From positions 6,191,001 to 6,255,000 of the forward strand of contig NZ_CP108518.1 of assembly GCF_035989885.1 (NCBI RefSeq): DNA of 64,000 nucleotides, read 5' to 3'. Positions 58,810 through 64,000 of this stretch are shown here, piece after piece. Position 1 is the stretch's first letter. Every line of letters starts with the position of its first letter. The notes below the pieces were generated by a model that saw nothing but the letters and a program-made list of their open reading frames with translations, was not told the origin of the DNA and did no database searches. This stretch comes from Streptomyces sp. NBC_01232 (lineage in GTDB: Bacteria; Actinomycetota; Actinomycetes; Streptomycetales; Streptomycetaceae). The position numbers and the translations under genes are program-made.

Positions 58810-59574
58810 TCAGGCGCGGCCGGTGACGTGGCCGCCGTCCACGCGCAGGGCGTGGCCGGTCACGAAGGTGGCGCCCGCGAGGTAGAGCACCGCCCCGGAG
58901 ACCTCCGAGACCTCGCCCACCCGCTCCAGCAGGGCGAGCCCGCCGAAGGCGTCCACGTCGGAGCCCGCGTGCAGCGGAGTGCGGATGATGCCGGGCGACA
59001 CGAGGTTCACGCGGATACCGTCCGCGGCGAGTTCGGCGGCCAGGCTGGTCGTCAGCGCGTGCACCCCCGCCTTGCTGACCACCGGTGCGGAGGACGGGAA
59101 GCCCGCCAGCGCGTGGTCCACGAGGACGGTGCCGATGTTGACGATGCTGCCGCCCCGGCCCTGTGCGCGCAGCGCCCGTACCACGGCCTGGGTGGTGAGG
59201 TAGGTGCCCTTGAGGTTGCCCGTCAGGAAGCCGTCGAGTTCCTCCTCGGTGACCTCGGTGAAGGGCTTGGGAGCGAAGGTGCCCGCGTTGTTGACCAGGA
59301 CGTCGATGCCGCCGAACCGGTCGAGGGCGGTACGGACGAGGGCCTCGCCGGTCGCCGGGTCGGCGATGGCGCCCGCGACCCACGCGGTCCGCTCGGGATG
59401 GCCGAGTCCGGCCGCGGCCTTCGCGAGGCGGTCGGCGTCCCGGCCGTTCAGGACGACCTCGGCGCCGCTCTCCAGGAAGGCGCGGGCGATGTCCAGGCCG
59501 ATGCCGCTGGAGGAGCCGGTGACGATCGCGGTGGTGGTGGCTGACGTGGTGGCCGTGGTGGTGGTGTCGGTCAT
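58810..59574 (-). CDS. SDR-family oxidoreductase, catalytic Tyr replaced
   Basis: A 254-residue Rossmann protein. Cofactor motif TGSSSGIG (about 19-26), NNAG (about 94-97), the catalytic-region IVNIGTVLVDH (about 142) and C-terminal VSPGIIRTPL and VDGGH. The usual YxxxK is PVVSK (SSAPVVSKAG, about 160-169): Lys is present but the Tyr position is Pro (codon CCG). Activity may be altered or carried by a family variant. N-terminus is Thr-rich. Divergent from a LysR gene, probably its regulator. Confidence 0.88.
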   Translation of the reverse strand: MTDTTTTATTSATTTAIVTGSSSGIGLDIARAFLESGAEVVLNGRDADRLAKAAAGLGHPERTAWVAGAIADPATGEALVRTALDRFGGIDVLVNNAGTFAPKPFTEVTEEELDGFLTGNLKGTYLTTQAVVRALRAQGRGGSIVNIGTVLVDHALAGFPSSAPVVSKAGVHALTTSLAAELAADGIRVNLVSPGIIRTPLHAGSDVDAFGGLALLERVGEVSEVSGAVLYLAGATFVTGHALRVDGGHVTGRA

Positions 59575-59644
59575 GGTGCTGGTGCCCTTCGTGGGAGGCC
59601 GGGGGTCCGGCCGGCTGACACCACGAACCTAGGAGCGCCCAACT

Positions 59645-59691
59645 CATAACACCACGACGAAGATTGGAGCGTGTGATAATCCAGTGTTATG
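59645..59691. promoter_or_regulatory. Divergent SDR/LysR promoter with inverted repeat
   Basis: CATAACAC (59645-59652) and GTGTTATG (59684-59691) form a widely spaced inverted repeat. The right half overlaps the LysR start. A -10-like TGATAAT lies at 59673-59679, suggesting a near-leaderless LysR transcript. GTGTGATAAT may be a third half site. Confidence 0.55.
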
Positions 59692-60621
59692 GATGTGGAC
59701 CTGCGTGACCTGGAGCTGCTCGCCGCCACCGCCGAGGCCGGCTCGCTGACCGCCGCCGCCGAGCGGCTCTACGTCAGCCAGCCCGCCCTCAGCCAGCGGC
59801 TCACCCGGCTGGAGGCGCGCCTGGGCATGGCCCTCTTCGATCGCAAGGGCCGCCGCCTGATCCCCAACGCCGCCGGCCGCCGCCTGCTGGTCGCGGCCCG
59901 CCACGTCCTCGGCGAACTGGACTCGGCGGCCCGGGACCTGCGCGAGATCCGCGACGGGCGCGACCGGCGGGTCCGCTTCACCGCGCAGTGCAGTACGACC
60001 TTCCCGTGGCTGCCGCCCGTACTGCGGGCCTTCCGCGAGCGCGCACCGGACATCGACGTGCGCATCGAAACCGTCGCCGACGACGCGCCCGTCCCGGCCC
60101 TGCTCGCCGACCTCGTCGACGTCGCCCTGGTCACCAAGCCGGACCTGCAGATGGACCGGGTGTCCCTGACCCGGCTGTTCGAGGACGAGATGATGGCCGT
60201 GGTGCCGGCCGGCCACCCGTGGGCGTCGCGCGCACACCTGACAGCCCGTGACTTCGACGGCGCCGACCTCGTCCTCTACGACTTCTACGACCAGAAGCGG
60301 ATCCCGTCGATGCCGCTGCCGATCCCCGCGGGGGCCAGGCCGGCGAGGATCACCACCATGCCGGTGGTGACCGACCTGGTGATCGAGATGGTGGCGGGCG
60401 GCCAGGGCGTGACCGTGCTGCCCAACTGGGTGGCCGCCCCCTACGCGGCCTCGCACGACCTCGCCCTCGTCCGCATCGGCGCACGGCCGCTGACCCGCAC
60501 CTGGTACTGCGCCACCCGGACCGGCCCCCGCCCGCCCCACCTGGAGGCCTTCGTCGAGGAACTCACGACCCGGCTCGGGGACACCCGCGCGGACGGGCGG
60601 ACCGGCCACCTCGGCACGTGA
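59689..60621 (+). CDS. LysR-family regulator
   Basis: 310 residues. N-terminal winged HTH (DLELLAATAEAGSLTAAAERLYVSQPALSQRLTRLEARLG, about 5-44) and a periplasmic-binding-like effector domain (about 90-295). The start at 59689 fits the family. Divergent from the SDR gene with an inverted repeat between, the classic LysR arrangement. Confidence 0.93.
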   Translation: MDVDLRDLELLAATAEAGSLTAAAERLYVSQPALSQRLTRLEARLGMALFDRKGRRLIPNAAGRRLLVAARHVLGELDSAARDLREIRDGRDRRVRFTAQCSTTFPWLPPVLRAFRERAPDIDVRIETVADDAPVPALLADLVDVALVTKPDLQMDRVSLTRLFEDEMMAVVPAGHPWASRAHLTARDFDGADLVLYDFYDQKRIPSMPLPIPAGARPARITTMPVVTDLVIEMVAGGQGVTVLPNWVAAPYAASHDLALVRIGARPLTRTWYCATRTGPRPPHLEAFVEELTTRLGDTRADGRTGHLGT

Positions 60622-60637
60622 GGCGGGGCCGAGGGGC

Positions 60638-62020
60638 TCAGCCCTCCAGCAGCCGGCCCATCCACTCCTCGATCCCGGCCACCGTGCGCGGCAGCGCGCC
60701 CGACATCAGGCGGGCGCCGTCCGACGTGATGACCAGGTCGTCCTCGATGCGCACGCCGATGCCCCGCAGCTCCGCAGGGAGGGTCTCGTCGTCGGGCTGG
60801 AGGTAGAGGCCCGGCTCCACCGTCAGGACCTGTCCCTCCTCCAGGACTCCGTCCAGGTAGGTCTCCGCCCGCGCCTTCGCGCAGTCGTGCACGTCCAGCC
60901 CGAGCATGTGGCCGCTGCTGCACAGCGTGTACCGCCGGTGCAGGTCGCCCTCGGCGTTCTTCAGGACGCCCCACTGCGCCAGGCCCTCCGCGATCACCCG
61001 CATCCCGGCCCGGTGGAAGTCCCCGAAGCTCGCTCCCGGGCGGAGCGCCGCGATGCCCGCCTCCTGGGCGGCCAGGACCAGCTCGTACACCTGGCGCTGG
61101 ACGGGGGAGAAGCGGCCCGACAGCGGGAGGGTGCGGGTGATGTCCGACGTGTAGAGGGTGTCCGTCTCCACGCCCGCGTCCAGCAGGAGCAGTTCCTCCC
61201 CGTTCAGCCGGCCGTCGTTGCGGATCCAGTGCAGGGTGCAGGCGTGGGCGCCCGACGCCGCGATCGTCTCGTACCCGGTGCCGTTGCCCTCCGCCCGGGC
61301 GCGCAGGCCGAAGACCCCCTCGATCCACCGCTCCCCCCGCGGGTGGGCCAGCGCGCGCGGCAGGGCCCGTACGACGTCCTCGAAGCCCGCCGTCGTGTGG
61401 TCGACGGCCAGCTGGAGCTGCTCGACCTCCCAGGCGTCCTTGACCAGGCGCAACTCCGAAAGGGCGGAGGCGAGTTCGGCGTCGGTCGCCGCATTGCGGC
61501 CGGACGGTGAACCGAGCCGGTCCAGGTGCGCGCAGCGGATGCCGGTGAGGCGTTCGGCCTCCGCGAGGTCCGGCCGGCGGCCCACCCAGAACTCCCCGTA
61601 CCGGCGGTCCCGGTAGAACTCCCCGTTCCCGTCCGCCCGCGGCGAGCGCGGCCGCAGGTACAGGACGGCCTCGTGCGCGTGCGGGCCCGACGGCTCCATG
61701 ACCAGGACGTGGCCCGCCTGGTCCTCGCCCGTGAGGCCGGTCAGCCAGGCGTAGGCGCTGTGCGGCCGGAACCGGTGGTCGCAGTCGTTGGAGCGGACCT
61801 TCAGCTCGCCGGCCGAGACGATCAGCCGCTCGCCCGGGAAGCGGGCCGAGAGCCGGGCCCGCCGGGCCGGTGTGACGGCGTGGCCGGGGACGCGGGTGGA
61901 GTCGGACAGCGGGGTCGGGGTCCAGTTGCCCGCCATGAACCGGGACAACTCGGGTGACACCGGGCGGTCGTGACTGCCCGTGTTGAGGTGGGCGGAGGCG
62001 TCGGTGGGGGCGTCGGTCAC
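60638..62020 (-). CDS. pepP: Aminopeptidase P family protein (Xaa-Pro aminopeptidase)
   Basis: 460 residues from GTG 62020 with GAGGGAG 5 bases upstream. N-terminal creatinase-like domain (RRARLSARFPGERLIVSAGELKVRSND). C-terminal pita-bread fold with metal ligands in LLLDAGVETD and TSDITRTLPLSG (Asp pair), SSGHMLGLDVHD (His), TVEPGLYL (Glu) and GVRIEDDLVIT (Glu). It removes N-terminal residues before proline. Other in-frame starts up to 62059 are possible. Confidence 0.93.
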   Translation of the reverse strand: MTDAPTDASAHLNTGSHDRPVSPELSRFMAGNWTPTPLSDSTRVPGHAVTPARRARLSARFPGERLIVSAGELKVRSNDCDHRFRPHSAYAWLTGLTGEDQAGHVLVMEPSGPHAHEAVLYLRPRSPRADGNGEFYRDRRYGEFWVGRRPDLAEAERLTGIRCAHLDRLGSPSGRNAATDAELASALSELRLVKDAWEVEQLQLAVDHTTAGFEDVVRALPRALAHPRGERWIEGVFGLRARAEGNGTGYETIAASGAHACTLHWIRNDGRLNGEELLLLDAGVETDTLYTSDITRTLPLSGRFSPVQRQVYELVLAAQEAGIAALRPGASFGDFHRAGMRVIAEGLAQWGVLKNAEGDLHRRYTLCSSGHMLGLDVHDCAKARAETYLDGVLEEGQVLTVEPGLYLQPDDETLPAELRGIGVRIEDDLVITSDGARLMSGALPRTVAGIEEWMGRLLEG

Positions 62021-62195
62021 GAGGGCTCCCTCAAGAAAGATGCGAACTGGTGGGCGCATAGGGCTTGTCAGTGCAATTTCACATTACTATGTTACAGCTC
62101 ACACCGCGGCACGTTAACCCCCGTCAAACGCCGTGTGACGCAGGGCAGTTCACGCACCACCCCCCACTTCACCTCTCTCCAATCAGGAGTTCTCG

Positions 62196-64000
62196 GTGCT
62201 CAAGCACAGAGCTGTGCGCTCTTCCCTTCTCGCCTCCGCCGTAGCCGTGACCCTCCTCGCCGGCGCGGGTCAGGCCGTCACGCAGGCCGCCGAGTCCGCG
62301 GCCCCGGCCACCTTCACCGGCGCACAGGCCGCCCCGGCCACCCCCGCCCCCGGCCCCACGGGGAACCCGTTCGACGAGGTCGAGCGCCTGGCCAACCCGA
62401 AGGACAACGCCCCGGCGCCCGCCCCGGCCCCCGGCGGGCAGAAGATCGCCGGACAGGTCCCCGGCGCCTCGACGGCCGCCGCCGCGCCCGCCGACGACCT
62501 GGAGAAGCGCGGCAGGGCCGCCAAGTCCGTCCCCACTGCGAAGAGCGTCGCCGCGGGCGTCCCCTGCACCCTCGACGGGATCACGAACCTCACCCCCGAG
62601 CAGTTCGCCGACTTCCTCGCCGACCAGGCCGTCACCGCCGACGGCTGCCTGCGCGGCCTCATCTGGACCTGGGACGCCCGCCTGACCCCGGTGATGTCGG
62701 ACGCGCACGTCCAGGCCGTCTCCCGCCGGATATCCAGCCTGGCCGCCGCCCACGACGGCCGTAACTCCTCCCACCTGGAGGAGATGTTCACGTACCTGCA
62801 CGCGGTCGCCTACCACGACTACTCGCGCACCGAGATCGACGTCACCGACGCCCCCACCGTCGACGCCATGCGCCGCGCCATCGCCGACTTCGGCGCCGCC
62901 GCCCACACCTTCGACGCGACGCCCTCCAACGCCCGCACCCTGCGCGAGGCCCTCTACGCCGGCAGCGCGCCCGGCCTGCGCCAGCACCAGCTCGGCCTCA
63001 TCAAGCAGGTCCTGGCCACCATGGACCCGGCCCACCCGGCCACCCACCACGACGCCGGCTGGGCGGGCGCCGCACTGGCCGCCCTGTCCGTCACCTACCT
63101 GGGCGTCTACCCGGGCAACCAGGACGCCGCCTTCCATTCCGCGGTGGCCGCCGACGCCACCTACCGCCAGGCCTTCAAGGCCTTCGCGACCTACACGCAC
63201 CTCAAGGACACCGGCAACGCCTGGGTGGTGCGCGACGCGCTGAGCGAGTACGCCCGCTTCGGCCAGGTCGAGGGCCTGCGCGACCAGGTCGTCGCCGAGC
63301 TCGGCGCGATGCTCGGGCCCGTCAAGGCCGCCTTCGGCAACGGCAGCGAGCCCTGGGCCAAGGTCGTCTCCTGGCTCAACTTCTACGACGCCTGCAAGCC
63401 GTACGGGGTGTGCAAGGAGGACATCGAGAAGCAGCTCTTCCCCTACACCTACTCCTACGACAACGGCGCCATCAAGGTCCGCACCGCCCTGGACAGGGCC
63501 ACGGTCGACCAGCTGTACTACGCGAGCAAGCAGGTGAAGGCCCAGTACCACCGCGTGCTCGGCACCGACCAGCCGCTCGCCGGCGACCCCAACTCCACCC
63601 TGAACATCGTGCTCTACGGCTCGCGCGCCGATTACGTGAACTACCACCCGATCCTGACCGGCTACGACACCAACAACGGCGGCATCTACATCGAGAACGG
63701 CGCCACCTTCTACACCTACCAGCGCCGCGTCCCGCAGGACTCCTCGCTCACCCTCGAGGAGCTCTTCCGCCACGAGTACACCCACTACCTCAACGGCCGC
63801 TTCGCCGTCCCCGGCTTCTTCGGCGAGGGCCCCTGGTACGAGGGCGACCGCACCACCGCCATGGACGAGGGCACGGCCGAGTTCTTCGACGGCGCCACCC
63901 GCGACAACGGCATCGCCGTCCGCAAGTCCCTCGTCAAGAGCATCATCAGCGACACGGCCGGCGGCGGCCCGCGGATGAGCGTCGAGCAGCTGCTCAACGC
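62196..64000 (+). CDS. Secreted M9 collagenase, 5' part
   Basis: It runs off the window after about 601 residues. GTG 62196 has AGGAG 6 bases upstream and a long signal peptide (LKHRAVRSSLLASAVAVTLLAGAGQAVTQA). An Ala/Pro-rich propeptide follows (to about 115), then the M9 N-terminal activator-like domain (LTPEQFADFLADQAVTADGCLRGLIWTWD). The peptidase domain has zinc motif HEYTHYLNGRF (about 526-536) and the downstream Glu in MDEGTAEFF (about 556-564). The C-terminal PKD/binding domains, if any, lie outside. Promoter AT-rich stretch at about 62080-62110. Confidence 0.9.
   Translation, partial: MLKHRAVRSSLLASAVAVTLLAGAGQAVTQAAESAAPATFTGAQAAPATPAPGPTGNPFDEVERLANPKDNAPAPAPAPGGQKIAGQVPGASTAAAAPADDLEKRGRAAKSVPTAKSVAAGVPCTLDGITNLTPEQFADFLADQAVTADGCLRGLIWTWDARLTPVMSDAHVQAVSRRISSLAAAHDGRNSSHLEEMFTYLHAVAYHDYSRTEIDVTDAPTVDAMRRAIADFGAAAHTFDATPSNARTLREALYAGSAPGLRQHQLGLIKQVLATMDPAHPATHHDAGWAGAALAALSVTYLGVYPGNQDAAFHSAVAADATYRQAFKAFATYTHLKDTGNAWVVRDALSEYARFGQVEGLRDQVVAELGAMLGPVKAAFGNGSEPWAKVVSWLNFYDACKPYGVCKEDIEKQLFPYTYSYDNGAIKVRTALDRATVDQLYYASKQVKAQYHRVLGTDQPLAGDPNSTLNIVLYGSRADYVNYHPILTGYDTNNGGIYIENGATFYTYQRRVPQDSSLTLEELFRHEYTHYLNGRFAVPGFFGEGPWYEGDRTTAMDEGTAEFFDGATRDNGIAVRKSLVKSIISDTAGGGPRMSVEQLLN

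Noticed and set aside
1..64000. tRNA and rRNA genes
   Set aside because: None recognised by eye on either strand; a covariance-model scan was not possible, so a single missed tRNA cannot be fully excluded.

Overview
The window is a high-GC actinobacterial chromosome segment, almost certainly Streptomyces. The evidence is GC-saturated third codon positions, GGAGG-type ribosome sites, frequent GTG and TTG starts, rare TTA codons, a methylmalonyl-CoA mutase/MeaB set, ROK, PaaX and Lrp regulators, an MbtH-like protein, and many ATGA/GTGA operon overlaps. No rRNA, tRNA, CRISPR array or prophage was seen. One IS110-type element interrupts an operon.

Layout. 0-1.9 kb: a DrrA/DrrB-type ABC exporter. 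2-7.9 kb: a TrmB/LuxR-type regulator is divergent from a tiny secreted peptide with two VIGWD motifs and a coupled 89-residue protein. A lipoprotein and two secreted cell-wall hydrolases follow; the hydrolases share an almost identical 870-bp repeat domain. Two copies of a 16-bp palindrome, one in the regulator/peptide promoter region and one before the lipoprotein, suggest one regulon. This is the best candidate for an undescribed system. 7.8-10.8 kb: an XRE regulator, ImmA/IrrE protease and membrane protein operon, then an orphan mbtH. 11.6-15.6 kb: an MMPL transporter, then an Lrp regulator divergent from an asparaginase. 15.7-19.1 kb: a large NACHT ATPase with a leucine-rich-repeat-like tail. 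19.1-25.4 kb: meaB, methylmalonyl-CoA mutase and a ROK regulator.

25.4-34.5 kb: a repeat-rich intergenic region leads into a sulfonate operon (tauD-like, ssuE-like, ssuA, ssuB, ssuC, flavin monooxygenase). The operon has a short cysteine-codon leader peptide and two perfect hairpins upstream, consistent with attenuation. IS110 sits exactly at the end of ssuC, and the last gene is a decayed flavoprotein. 34.5-39.9 kb: a quinone-oxidoreductase-like enzyme, a DUF2470 protein under an iron box, a SepF-like protein, an ATPase/MazG pair and small hypotheticals. 39.9-46.6 kb: an F420/flavin oxidoreductase, homocysteine S-methyltransferase, the Hen1/Pnkp RNA-repair pair and a secreted protein. 46.6-49.5 kb: arginine deiminase, ornithine carbamoyltransferase and an RsbW-like kinase.

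49.6-58.4 kb: a probable 2-aminobenzoyl-CoA (anthranilate) degradation locus. It holds an enoyl-CoA hydratase, a fused FAD monooxygenase/OYE-type reductase, an aryl-CoA ligase, PaaX, an acyl-CoA dehydrogenase and RidA. Both outward promoters carry the same GTGACGGCAGTCA palindrome with the same spacing to a GATA -10-like element. A 156-bp near-palindromic MITE-like repeat lies between the arms. 58.4-64 kb: a tautomerase behind a 12-copy GGCAG repeat, an SDR protein without the usual catalytic Tyr, a divergent LysR regulator, aminopeptidase P, and the 5' part of a secreted M9 collagenase that runs off the window.
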